DNA from: Thalassospira sp. UBA1131
Lineage (GTDB): Bacteria; Pseudomonadota; Alphaproteobacteria; Rhodospirillales; Thalassospiraceae
Length of the DNA: 19,092 nucleotides
Reading direction: 5' to 3'
Assembly: GCF_002311515.1 (NCBI RefSeq)
Contig: NZ_DCAO01000080.1
Location: 1-19,092 of the forward strand
The notes under the pieces are model-generated. The model ran no database searches and was not told the DNA's origin. It worked only from the letters and a program-made list of their open reading frames with translations. Every line of letters starts with the position of its first letter. The stretch's first letter is position 1. Position numbers and translations under genes: made by a program. Below are positions 1 through 7,222 of the stretch, one piece after another.

Positions 1-687
1 AACCTTTTGACGCAAGCCAACCAGGACAGCTGGGGCATGCTTGATGAGCAAATCTTCCCCTATCGCGGCCCACAGCAGACCGGTGGTCTGGTGGAACTGC
101 GTGATGGTGAGTTCCGATCCGATTATGCCGCCGTTGGCACCAGCTTCATGAATGATGGCTGGTCGGGCAATTCCGATGCCACCAATCTGGCAAAAGATCT
201 GATTAAAAAGGGCATGGTTGGTCAGGAACTGGCCAATGCAATCAATGATCAGATTTCCCGACATCTGCGTTTAAACAGCTCGGCCGAGGTTTTGGCGAAC
301 TGGAACAATCGGGTGGAGCTTGCCGATGAAAAGGACAGTTCGGGCATACCAAGACCGAAAGTGACCTTTACCCTTGATGACTACACCAAAAAGGGATTGG
401 CAAATGCGCTCGAGGTCAATCGCAAGATCTTTGCCACCCTTGGTGTGGCAGACATGCAAACCGATAAACCGTATCTGTCGAATGCGATTATTGGTGGAAC
501 CACGATCATGGGCTCGGACCCGAACACATCGGTCGTGAATGCGGATCTTGTCGCGCATGATCACAGCAATCTTTATATTCTGGGATCAAGTTCGCATGTA
601 ACAACACCGGTCAATGCCCCGTCCTTGACCATTGCCGCACTGGCGATCCGTGCGGCTGATCATATGGCCGATGCATTGACCAAATGA
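1..687 (+). CDS. GMC-family oxidoreductase, C-terminal part (5' end outside window)
   Basis: The reading frame is open from base 1, so only the last roughly 228 residues are present. The C-terminal part matches the GMC (glucose-methanol-choline) oxidoreductase C-terminal domain: the segment GGTTIMGSDPNTSVV, then HDHSNLYILGSSS and VNAPSLTIAALAIRAADH, which corresponds to the usual NPTLTI-AL-R-AD ending of FAD-dependent dehydrogenases of the gluconate 2-dehydrogenase flavoprotein type. The FAD-binding GxGxxG start lies upstream, out of view. Family members oxidise alcohol or sugar-acid groups; the substrate cannot be read from this fragment. Where most relatives have a histidine just before the G-T pair (H-x-x-G-T), this protein reads NAIIGGTT, with no histidine, so one of the two usual catalytic residues seems to be missing. 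The stop codon overlaps the start of the next gene (ATGA), implying coupled translation with the transporter. Family call is firm, function open. Confidence 0.85.
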   Translation, partial: NLLTQANQDSWGMLDEQIFPYRGPQQTGGLVELRDGEFRSDYAAVGTSFMNDGWSGNSDATNLAKDLIKKGMVGQELANAINDQISRHLRLNSSAEVLANWNNRVELADEKDSSGIPRPKVTFTLDDYTKKGLANALEVNRKIFATLGVADMQTDKPYLSNAIIGGTTIMGSDPNTSVVNADLVAHDHSNLYILGSSSHVTTPVNAPSLTIAALAIRAADHMADALTK

Positions 688-2120
688 ATACACCACTCAA
701 ACAACTGATCCTGATTGAAACAGGGCTTCTTGCCCTGTTCGTTCTTCTGGGCAACGGAATGCGGTCTGTCGCAACAATGACCGTTTCCGTCTCCCAGGGT
801 GAGTTTGCAAGCTTCCTGAACATCTCGGTTGAACGCACCGATATCCTGATTGAAGTCCTGATTGGTGGTGCCGTGATGGCACTCGCCATCGCGCCCTTTG
901 TGATCAACAGTCACACTGCGCGCAAGGTCTGCCTTGCCACCGCCATCCTTGCCAGTGCCAGCTATGCCGCCGTTGGCCTTACCATGCACTGGGACCCGGC
1001 CCTTTCAGTACGTGAAGTCATTGTTCTGGCCAGCTTCTGCATGGGTGGCTTTGCGATTTCGTTCTTTGCCCCGCTGGCACAGCTTGCGATCAGCCAGGCC
1101 AAGACGGATCGCGAAAAATCGATGCTGACAACGGTGTGGACGGCCGCCCAGCCGATGGCGTTTCTGATTGCGCCACAGCTGGTTAAATATGTCGCCTTCG
1201 ATGTCGGCACCGGAAATTACTTTCTGATCCTGGCCGTGATGCCGATCCTGTTCTTGTTGATCATGCCGATGGTGATGGGCACCGCTGACGGGGCTACCGC
1301 GCCAACAACCACCGGCAATACCGGCACAAAACAGGCCCCCAACTGGAAACTGATCGGCCTGTTTCTTTCGGTCGTCATCATTTTTGAAGCATGGACAACC
1401 GCCAACAGCTTCCTTGGTGTTGAAAGCCTGACGGGGCTTGGCCTGATGTCGGCTTTCCTTGTTTTGTCGGCCGTTTTGTATTTCAGTATGAAATCGGCAG
1501 TGCCGCACGACACCAAATTGCCATCTGATGCGATTTTCCTTTTGGTGGTGTTATTCATCCTCGAAATTCCGACCACCGGTGTTTACGACACTGCATATCT
1601 TGTGCGGCATCTGTGCTCGTCAGAATTGATTGACGATCGCGCGACCCTTGGCGCGGCCAGTCAGGTGATCATGGTGTTTGCCGCCGGGGCCTTGATTGCA
1701 CGTAATCCGGTCTGGCGCGAACGACTTTGGCTGCTTGCCATTCCATGTCTGATCGTTTCATCGGTTGCGACGATCTTTTACCCCTACCCGGCAACGGATG
1801 CGGCCCTGTTCTATTGGACCAAGATGCTTTCAAGCATCGGGATCGGGATTGCCACGACAATTGTGGTTAGTGCTGTGATCGCGTCGGCCAATGGTAACAA
1901 GCTGATCACGCTGGCCCCGGCATTTGTCATCATGTTTGGTACAGAAGTCGGGATCGAGATCCTTGAAATCACGTTCCAGATTTCAAAACTGGCAGGGCTT
2001 GGCGTCACAGCCGCCTATCAGATGGTTTTTGTCGTGCAGGTAAGTGCTGTGTTGCTGGCCACCACGCTCATGGCGTGGCGCTGGCTTGCACCGAAAACAC
2101 AAAAAACTTCTGCCGCCTGA
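684..2120 (+). CDS. MFS-type multi-spanning membrane transporter
   Basis: A 478-residue, very hydrophobic protein with about 12 to 14 membrane segments by eye, a hydrophilic central loop (about residues 207-223, rich in Thr, Gly, Ala and Asn) and a basic C-terminus. The pattern of two bundles separated by a cytoplasmic loop fits the major facilitator superfamily, with a length in the range of 12-14-TM drug/solute transporters. I see no clear copy of the classical MFS motif A, so the subfamily is not assigned. Its ATG overlaps the TGA of the GMC oxidoreductase by four bases (ATGA), so the two are probably translated together, and transport of the oxidoreductase's substrate or product is a reasonable inference. 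No separate Shine-Dalgarno site is obvious, as expected for coupled translation. Gene call is solid; substrate unknown. Confidence 0.8.
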   Translation: MNTPLKQLILIETGLLALFVLLGNGMRSVATMTVSVSQGEFASFLNISVERTDILIEVLIGGAVMALAIAPFVINSHTARKVCLATAILASASYAAVGLTMHWDPALSVREVIVLASFCMGGFAISFFAPLAQLAISQAKTDREKSMLTTVWTAAQPMAFLIAPQLVKYVAFDVGTGNYFLILAVMPILFLLIMPMVMGTADGATAPTTTGNTGTKQAPNWKLIGLFLSVVIIFEAWTTANSFLGVESLTGLGLMSAFLVLSAVLYFSMKSAVPHDTKLPSDAIFLLVVLFILEIPTTGVYDTAYLVRHLCSSELIDDRATLGAASQVIMVFAAGALIARNPVWRERLWLLAIPCLIVSSVATIFYPYPATDAALFYWTKMLSSIGIGIATTIVVSAVIASANGNKLITLAPAFVIMFGTEVGIEILEITFQISKLAGLGVTAAYQMVFVVQVSAVLLATTLMAWRWLAPKTQKTSAA

Positions 2121-2324
2121 CTCAGGAGGACAACAGTCATCGTAATTGGCGCGCGCCTTTGGCGTGCCTGCGGGGAACTAAGCCATTACAAGACTTCCTA
2201 ATTGAAACCAAGCCTAGCTTTGTTCGCGATCTGGCGACCGTGACCCTTTCAAAGGCATCGGCAAGACACAATATCAATTGATGGTTGCCATGCTTATTTC
2301 TTCGCGGGCTCTAGGAGCAACAGA

Positions 2325-3239
2325 TTGCAAAACCGCTTTTGGGTATTGCTGATATCTGCCGTCATGTTTTCATTTACCGCCCCACCCGCACGGGGCGACG
2401 AAATCGTGCGCATGGCCTTCCCGACCGGTGCGGTTGAGTTTTTCAAATACGAGTTCGGTGTTATCGAGCTTGCCCTTGACCACGCCGACGGCGACTTTCG
2501 GCTTGTGATCGAAGAATTCGAAGGCATGACACAGGCGCGCATCAGCTCAATGATGCAAGAGGAAAAGGTGGATGTCATGTTCACCGGTTACAGCCTCGAG
2601 CGCGAAGCAATGTTCTTGCAAGTTGACGTTCCGATGACACGAGGCTTGCTGGGATATCGTGCTTTCATCACGCATAAGGAAAACATCCCGGCTCTTAGTC
2701 AGGCAGCTTCTCTGGAAGAATTGAAAAAATTCTGCATTGGCACCGGGTCAGATTGGCCGGATGCCAGCATCATGGAGAAAAGTGGGTTTTGCGTTGATCG
2801 CGCACCGCGTGATCAGCTTTGGCCGATGGTCGCCAATAAAAGATTTGATCTTCTCAGCCGTGCGGTGCACGAGGGCTATCGCGAAATTGATGTTATCAGC
2901 CGGGAATATCCCAACGTCGTTCTCAGCCCGTCACCGGTTCTGGCGTATCCGTTTGATCTGTTCATTTACGTGAACCGCAATAATGAACGACTGCATGCGA
3001 TTTTGACGCAGGGACTTTCGCGGGCCTATAGCACTGGCGACTTCATGCGACACTTCTTGTCGAACCCGCATATTCGTCAGGCGCTCGAAACCCTGAAGGA
3101 TCCTGACACCCAGATTATCCAGATTGAAAATCCGGATATGAGCCAAAAGTCGCGCGACATTGACCCCGCACTTTGGGAAAATATCGTGCGCCGCAATTAT
3201 GATGATGACTTTGGCTATGAACCCCGGGATCAGATGTAA
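2325..3239 (+). CDS. Periplasmic solute-binding protein (SBP_bac_3-like), TTG start
   Basis: 304 residues. The start is taken as TTG at 2325 because AGGAG lies at 2313-2317, seven bases before it, and because the resulting N-terminus is a good signal peptide (MQNRFWVLLISAVMFSFTAPPARG, cut near residue 24). The mature protein resembles type-3 extracellular solute-binding proteins of ABC or signalling systems. Recognisable stretches are VDVMFTGYS (about residues 84-92), MTRGLLGYRAFIT and YPFDLFIYVNR. Two cysteines at C137 and C156 flank a G-T-G-S-D-W-P-D segment and could form a periplasmic disulfide. The gene faces a clear paralogue at 3343-4206, which has the same two cysteines with the same spacing. 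No permease or ATPase gene adjoins, so a ligand or partner cannot be named; it may serve a distant transporter or a sensor. Confidence 0.75.
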   Translation: MQNRFWVLLISAVMFSFTAPPARGDEIVRMAFPTGAVEFFKYEFGVIELALDHADGDFRLVIEEFEGMTQARISSMMQEEKVDVMFTGYSLEREAMFLQVDVPMTRGLLGYRAFITHKENIPALSQAASLEELKKFCIGTGSDWPDASIMEKSGFCVDRAPRDQLWPMVANKRFDLLSRAVHEGYREIDVISREYPNVVLSPSPVLAYPFDLFIYVNRNNERLHAILTQGLSRAYSTGDFMRHFLSNPHIRQALETLKDPDTQIIQIENPDMSQKSRDIDPALWENIVRRNYDDDFGYEPRDQM

Positions 3240-3271
3240 ATCCGATATTTATCAACACGATATCTGATTTA

Positions 3272-3289
3272 CTGCATATGCAGATTTTT
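3272..3289 (+). terminator. Possible weak terminator between convergent genes
   Basis: A perfect palindrome CTGCATATGCAG (3272-3283) is followed by A and five T's (3285-3289), 33 bases after the upstream stop codon. The stem is only four base pairs once a loop is allowed, so this is a weak candidate. The 103-base gap between the two convergent stops shows nothing stronger. Confidence 0.25.
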
Positions 3290-3342
3290 CGTTCTCAAAA
3301 CGGAATAATCTTATTTGGATCAGGCAATGATCTTTAATTGGT

Positions 3343-4206
3343 TTAATTTTCCAGCCAGTACCGGTGAATGTCGGCGCTGTTATGCTCTGTCATTTCCGGG
3401 TTACCAAGATCAATTATCCGCAAATCTGGATGGTCTTGCAGGAACCGGGTTGCGTAGGCAATTCCGGGATGTGCCTGAAAATATTTGTCGATCGCGCCGT
3501 TTTCTGTCGCCGCCTGAAACCCTTGTTCGATCAGGTCATGAAGGGGTTTGCTGTCGCGGCGAACATAAAAATAGAAATCATACGGATAGCGCACCAACAG
3601 GTTCTGATAGACCATCAGGCCATGTTGACTGATCAGGTTCATGACGCTCTTTGTTCTGAGCTCATGAAGTGCCAGGTGCATGACATCGAACCGCCCGTTT
3701 TCGAGCATGGTATAAAGATTGTGCCCCGGCCCACCAACCACACAAAGACCAGCATGTTCGAGAATGAGGGTATCAACCCAGGAGTTCCCGGACCCGATGC
3801 AGACACTTTTCAAATCATCCTGGTTTGCCACGTCATCAAGTGCTTCAAATGTGTCCTCACGGGTGATGAATAGCCGATATCCCTGCAACCCCTTGGTCAG
3901 GGGATAATCGATTTGCAGCAAATCAGCCTCAGCTTCACGGCTATACCCGGCAAGGAGAACATTGACCTGACCATCATCAAGCATGTTGAACATCCGCTTT
4001 TGCGACAGACCTTCCAGGGAAATAACTTCAAGGCTGTGATCACCGGGCGCGTATTGCAATGCCAGTTCAAGCAAACCGGACTCAAAGGCAAAATGCGTTT
4101 CGCGACCCGCCGGCAAGGGCAGTGTAAGTGTTTCGGCAGCAACCGGCCGCACCAGCATCAGGGGAAGGACAACCAACCCGCACAAACATCTGAAAAATGA
4201 AAACAT
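3343..4206 (-). CDS. Periplasmic solute-binding protein, paralogue of the 2325-3239 gene
   Basis: 287 residues from ATG at 4206; a GTG at 4218 would add four residues and has GGGGA close upstream, so the start is uncertain by 12 bases. The N-terminus (MFSFFRCLCGLVVLPLMLVRPVAAE) is a signal peptide with a likely A-A cut near residue 24. The mature protein lines up with the facing gene over its whole length: VNVLLAGYS versus VDVMFTGYS, LTKGLQGYRLFIT versus MTRGLLGYRAFIT, YPYDFYFYVRR versus YPFDLFIYVNR, and a shared C-x18-C pair (C136 and C155 here). The common order C-I-G-[ST]-G-x-x-W-x-D around the first cysteine looks diagnostic for this pair. It is therefore an SBP_bac_3-like binding protein of unknown ligand, transcribed away from the zinc operon at 4449 and convergent with its paralogue. 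Confidence 0.75.
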   Translation of the reverse strand: MFSFFRCLCGLVVLPLMLVRPVAAETLTLPLPAGRETHFAFESGLLELALQYAPGDHSLEVISLEGLSQKRMFNMLDDGQVNVLLAGYSREAEADLLQIDYPLTKGLQGYRLFITREDTFEALDDVANQDDLKSVCIGSGNSWVDTLILEHAGLCVVGGPGHNLYTMLENGRFDVMHLALHELRTKSVMNLISQHGLMVYQNLLVRYPYDFYFYVRRDSKPLHDLIEQGFQAATENGAIDKYFQAHPGIAYATRFLQDHPDLRIIDLGNPEMTEHNSADIHRYWLEN

Positions 4207-4384
4207 TCCGCCTGCCACTATTCCCCGAAGTATCAGAAGCTTACCTTTGTTGTTTCAGGTGGGGATTGTTGCGTCTGGAAACACCCCTTCTGGTATGAAA
4301 ACACCTGAATCAGAATTGAGTTTCATAGAAACCACTGATCAGCAGCCTTCATTTTGCCTGCCCTGGTCGTTTCCGCTTGACGAT

Positions 4385-4406
4385 TTGTTATGTTATATCA
4401 TAACAA
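4385..4406. promoter_or_regulatory. Zur-box-like operator upstream of znuA
   Basis: Perfect inverted repeat TTGTTATG-N6-CATAACAA, with four of the six central bases also symmetric, ending 42 bases before the znuA start. The core GTTATG...CATAAC matches the pattern known for alphaproteobacterial Zur (zinc uptake regulator) sites, and its place directly before a zinc-binding protein gene supports zinc-dependent repression. Whether it also controls the divergent gene at 4206, whose start is about 180 bases away, is unclear. Confidence 0.75.
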
Positions 4407-4448
4407 CACATATCGAATATCAAACCCACTGCAAACCGGATCAACCAC

Positions 4449-5579
4449 ATGCCTTCCTTGCGCCGAGCCCTCCGTAACGTTCTTTTTGCCGCCCCGATCC
4501 TTGTTGCCGCCCCGCTGACCGCGGCCGCCCATGGCGACGATGCCCCGAAAGTCGTGACCTCCATCAAGCCAATCCACGGCATCACCAGCGCGATTATGAA
4601 GGATATCGGGGAGCCGGTTTTGCTGATCGATGGCGCGTCTTCACCACATACCTATTCTTTGCGGCCGAGTGAGGCGCGTGCGCTGAACGATGCCGATCTG
4701 GTGATCTATGTTTCGCATGCGCTGGAAGGCTTCCTTGAAAAGCCGCTTGAAAGCCTTTCTGGCCATAGCCATCAGCTTGAACTGGTTTCCCTGTCGCAAC
4801 TGTCACTGCGCAATATGCGCGAAGGCGGCACGTGGGAAGGTCACATGCATGATCATGAAGCCGACATGCATGATGATCATGAGGAGCATGACGATCATAA
4901 CGACCATGCCCACGATGATGAACATGATCATGACCACGAAGCCGAACACGATCAGGCGGCACATGATGATCATGATCACGACCATGTGGCCGAACATGAA
5001 AAACATGATGATGATGATGACGACCATCATGATGGCGTCGAACATCACGAACATGACGGTATCGACACGCATATCTGGATGGATCCGGCCAATGGCGCGA
5101 CCATCGCGATTGCCATCGCCGATGAACTGGCCGAAATTGATCCGGAACATGCCGACGACTATCGCGCAAACCTGCAGACACTACTTGCAAGCCTGACCAA
5201 CCTTGGTAATGATCTTCGGGCAAAAGTTGCACCGGTCCAGGACAAGCCCTATGTGGTCTTCCATGATGCCTATCAGTATCTCGAAGCCGGCCTTGGCCTG
5301 AACGCGGTCGGATCGATTACAGTTTCGCCAGATCAAAAGCCCGGAGCCAAACGCCTTCATGAAATCGAAGACAAAATCCATGATACCGGCGCTGTCTGCA
5401 TATTTGCCGAACCGCAATTCCGCCCGGCAATCGTTCAGGCCGTCGTGTCTGACACTGGCATCCGGACCGGCACGCTTGACCCGCTTGGCTTTGACATTGC
5501 TGCGGGACCGACTGCCTATCAGGAAATTCTCGCACAAAATGTCGACGCACTTGTCGATTGCCTTGGCGACGCTTCGTAA
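4449..5579 (+). CDS. znuA: Zinc ABC transporter substrate-binding protein ZnuA with long His-rich loop
   Basis: 376 residues with a signal peptide (cut near A-A-A-H, residue 27). It is a cluster A-I (ZnuA/TroA) periplasmic metal-binding protein: VVTSIKPIHGITSAIM at about 35-50, the first zinc-ligand region SPHTYSLRPS (H67), a histidine/aspartate-rich loop from about 122 to 203, then DTHIWMDP (H208), VVFHDAYQYLE (H272) and GTLDPLG (D344), which fit the His-His-His-Asp ligands of the family. Two cysteines, C317 and C371, match the conserved disulfide of ZnuA. The loop is exceptionally long, about 80 residues of H/D/E/M/A. It should collect Zn2+ in the periplasm. A Zur-like box sits just upstream. 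The usual partners znuB and znuC are absent; instead a DUF1007 gene and a NicO permease gene follow. Start ATG at 4449 has only a weak ribosome site. Confidence 0.93.
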   Translation: MPSLRRALRNVLFAAPILVAAPLTAAAHGDDAPKVVTSIKPIHGITSAIMKDIGEPVLLIDGASSPHTYSLRPSEARALNDADLVIYVSHALEGFLEKPLESLSGHSHQLELVSLSQLSLRNMREGGTWEGHMHDHEADMHDDHEEHDDHNDHAHDDEHDHDHEAEHDQAAHDDHDHDHVAEHEKHDDDDDDHHDGVEHHEHDGIDTHIWMDPANGATIAIAIADELAEIDPEHADDYRANLQTLLASLTNLGNDLRAKVAPVQDKPYVVFHDAYQYLEAGLGLNAVGSITVSPDQKPGAKRLHEIEDKIHDTGAVCIFAEPQFRPAIVQAVVSDTGIRTGTLDPLGFDIAAGPTAYQEILAQNVDALVDCLGDAS

Positions 5580-6234
5580 GCGCACCGCAATGATTTTGGT
5601 TGCCTGCATGACGATGCTGGCAACCGCCCCTTCGGCATTTGCGCATCCACATGTCTGGATCGACGCGAATGCCGAATTCGTTTTTGAGAACGACAAGATT
5701 ACCGCCATTCGCGTGCGCTGGCTGTTTGACGATCTGTTTAGCATGACCATGATCGACGAGTTCGACAAAAACCACGACACCCGGTTCTTTGACGAAGAAA
5801 ACACCGCCGTACACGACAATGCCTTTGCAGCCCTTTCCGAGTTTTCCTGGCTGACACATCTGCGCAAGAACGAAGAACTGGTATCCTTTGCCGGTGCGAC
5901 TGATTTTGTTGCCGATATCACCGATGACCGCCGGGTAAGCTATGACTTCAAGCTGATGCTCGAAACACCGCTTGATCCGATCAAGGATGCCATCAGCCTG
6001 TCGGTCTATGATGCCGAATACTATATCGATGTCGCCTACACACAGGTCGATCCCGTCCTGTTTGCGGGGGCCAAAAACCTGTCCTGCCATTTCGAGATGA
6101 GCGAAGATGAAAAGAACCGCATCTATTTTGACCTGGTCGCGCCAATCCGTGCCGATGTTGTTTGCGCGGCCAAGGTGGCAGATAGCAGCAGTTCTGGCGG
6201 CCTTGCTCCTGGCGATTTCGTTCTCGTCGAATAA
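5539..6234 (+). CDS. DUF1007 family secreted protein, metal-operon partner
   Basis: 231 residues if read from ATG 5539; an in-frame ATG at 5590 would give 214. The longer form is preferred because it adds the basic LRKRT before the hydrophobic core, giving a normal signal peptide that ends at S-A-F-A, and an AGGAA lies upstream (5521-5525). The mature protein begins HPHVWIDANAEFVF, the hallmark of DUF1007 proteins, whose N-terminal histidines are plausible metal ligands. The family is often encoded beside NicO-type nickel/cobalt or zinc permeases and probably acts as a periplasmic accessory to metal uptake; its biochemical role is not established. The start overlaps znuA by 41 bases, and the 3' end overlaps the next gene by 80, indicating one tightly packed operon under the Zur-like site at 4385. 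Confidence 0.8.
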   Translation: MSTHLSIALATLRKRTAMILVACMTMLATAPSAFAHPHVWIDANAEFVFENDKITAIRVRWLFDDLFSMTMIDEFDKNHDTRFFDEENTAVHDNAFAALSEFSWLTHLRKNEELVSFAGATDFVADITDDRRVSYDFKLMLETPLDPIKDAISLSVYDAEYYIDVAYTQVDPVLFAGAKNLSCHFEMSEDEKNRIYFDLVAPIRADVVCAAKVADSSSSGGLAPGDFVLVE

Positions 6235-7222
6235 TCCGGCAGCCGCACAATCATCAAACCTTCTGGGTCGCGGGGCAGCTGATAGCACCCAAAGCAGTCC
6301 TGCGCCCAATCCGGATGCCGATAACGCAGAAGACAGCCTGATTGCCCTGCCCGACTGGCTTTCAGACCTTATTGGCCAGACGGTGATCATTCAGACCAAA
6401 CTCAACCGTGAAATCACCGCCACGCTCCGCGAAGCCAAGGACGGTGACAGCTTCTGGCCGGGCCTTGTCATTATTGCCCTGTCGTTTGGCTATGGCGTTT
6501 TTCACGCCGCGGGCCCCGGTCATGGCAAGATGATTACCACCACCTATTTCCTGTCGCGCGATGCCGGATGGAAACAGGGTGTGGCGATGGGCAGCCTGAT
6601 TGCCACCGTTCAAGCGGTTTCGGCCATCGTCATGGTCGGTGGACTGACCCTGATCCTTAATCTGGGCCCGGCAGCGGTCACCAAGAACGGCCTGATCATG
6701 GAGGCGGTTTCATACGCCCTGATTACCGCCTTGGGCGCAGTGATGGCGCTTCGCATCCTGCAAGGCCGCGATGATTGTTGTGATCACCACGGACCGGGCG
6801 TGCATCATCACCATCATGCACATGATCATAGTCACGACCGCGACCATGACCATGACCACCACCTCACCCATCACGATGCCTCGGCTGTTCAATCCAACTG
6901 GCAGATGATCTCAACCGGAGTTGTCGCAGGATTGCGCCCCTGCACCGGATCGATCCTTGTGCTGCTGTTTACCTTGGCCAATGGCATGTTTCTGATCGGG
7001 ATTGGTGCTGCCTTTGCTATGGCGCTTGGGGTCGCGATTACCATCAGCCTGATCGGACTGGCCGCCATCGGCATTCGCACAGGCACACAGCATCTGTTCA
7101 GCGTTTCAGAAACATCCTCGGGTATCATTCGCCGCACGGTCGGCTTTACCGGGGCTGCAATCATTACCCTGTTTGGTGTGATGCTGTTGCTGGCGTCGGC
7201 ACGACAGCTTGGTTGGTTGTAA
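6155..7222 (+). CDS. NicO-family divalent-metal permease (nickel/cobalt or zinc)
   Basis: 355 residues from ATG 6155. An ATG at 6107 is in frame but would deepen the overlap with the previous gene and spoil the signal-like N-terminus. After an N-terminal hydrophobic segment (9-24) and a polar periplasmic stretch, the core has several membrane segments with the NicO signature FHAAGPGHGK (H117-K125), a histidine-rich loop with DCCDHH followed by runs of H/D (208-240), and GLRPCTGSILVL (259-270), the second conserved motif. RcnA efflux proteins and HupE/NicO uptake proteins share this fold. Here the setting beside znuA and DUF1007 and below a Zur-like site suggests import of zinc, or of another metal under zinc control, rather than nickel efflux. 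Direction of transport is inference. The stop abuts the stop of the convergent LysR gene with no spacer. Confidence 0.82.
   Translation: MLFARPRWQIAAVLAALLLAISFSSNNPAAAQSSNLLGRGAADSTQSSPAPNPDADNAEDSLIALPDWLSDLIGQTVIIQTKLNREITATLREAKDGDSFWPGLVIIALSFGYGVFHAAGPGHGKMITTTYFLSRDAGWKQGVAMGSLIATVQAVSAIVMVGGLTLILNLGPAAVTKNGLIMEAVSYALITALGAVMALRILQGRDDCCDHHGPGVHHHHHAHDHSHDRDHDHDHHLTHHDASAVQSNWQMISTGVVAGLRPCTGSILVLLFTLANGMFLIGIGAAFAMALGVAITISLIGLAAIGIRTGTQHLFSVSETSSGIIRRTVGFTGAAIITLFGVMLLLASARQLGWL

Noticed and set aside
2143..2160. GGCGCGCGCC palindrome followed by TTT after the MFS gene as a terminator
   Set aside because: A palindrome with no room for a loop and only three T's; too weak to call.
4801..5060. 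Repeated CATGATCATGA-like words as a possible CRISPR or repeat array
   Set aside because: They are irregular in unit length and encode the continuous His/Asp loop of ZnuA; there are no spacers.
4594..5232. Long open frames on the minus strand and another plus frame across the znuA His-rich region
   Set aside because: They are by-products of the CAT/GAT-rich repeat coding for the histidine loop; their translations are runs of H/R/D or M/I with no family resemblance.
5317..6390. Long minus-strand open frame opposite the DUF1007 gene
   Set aside because: It lies fully antisense to the well-supported DUF1007 and NicO genes, has no ribosome site seen, and no recognisable domain.
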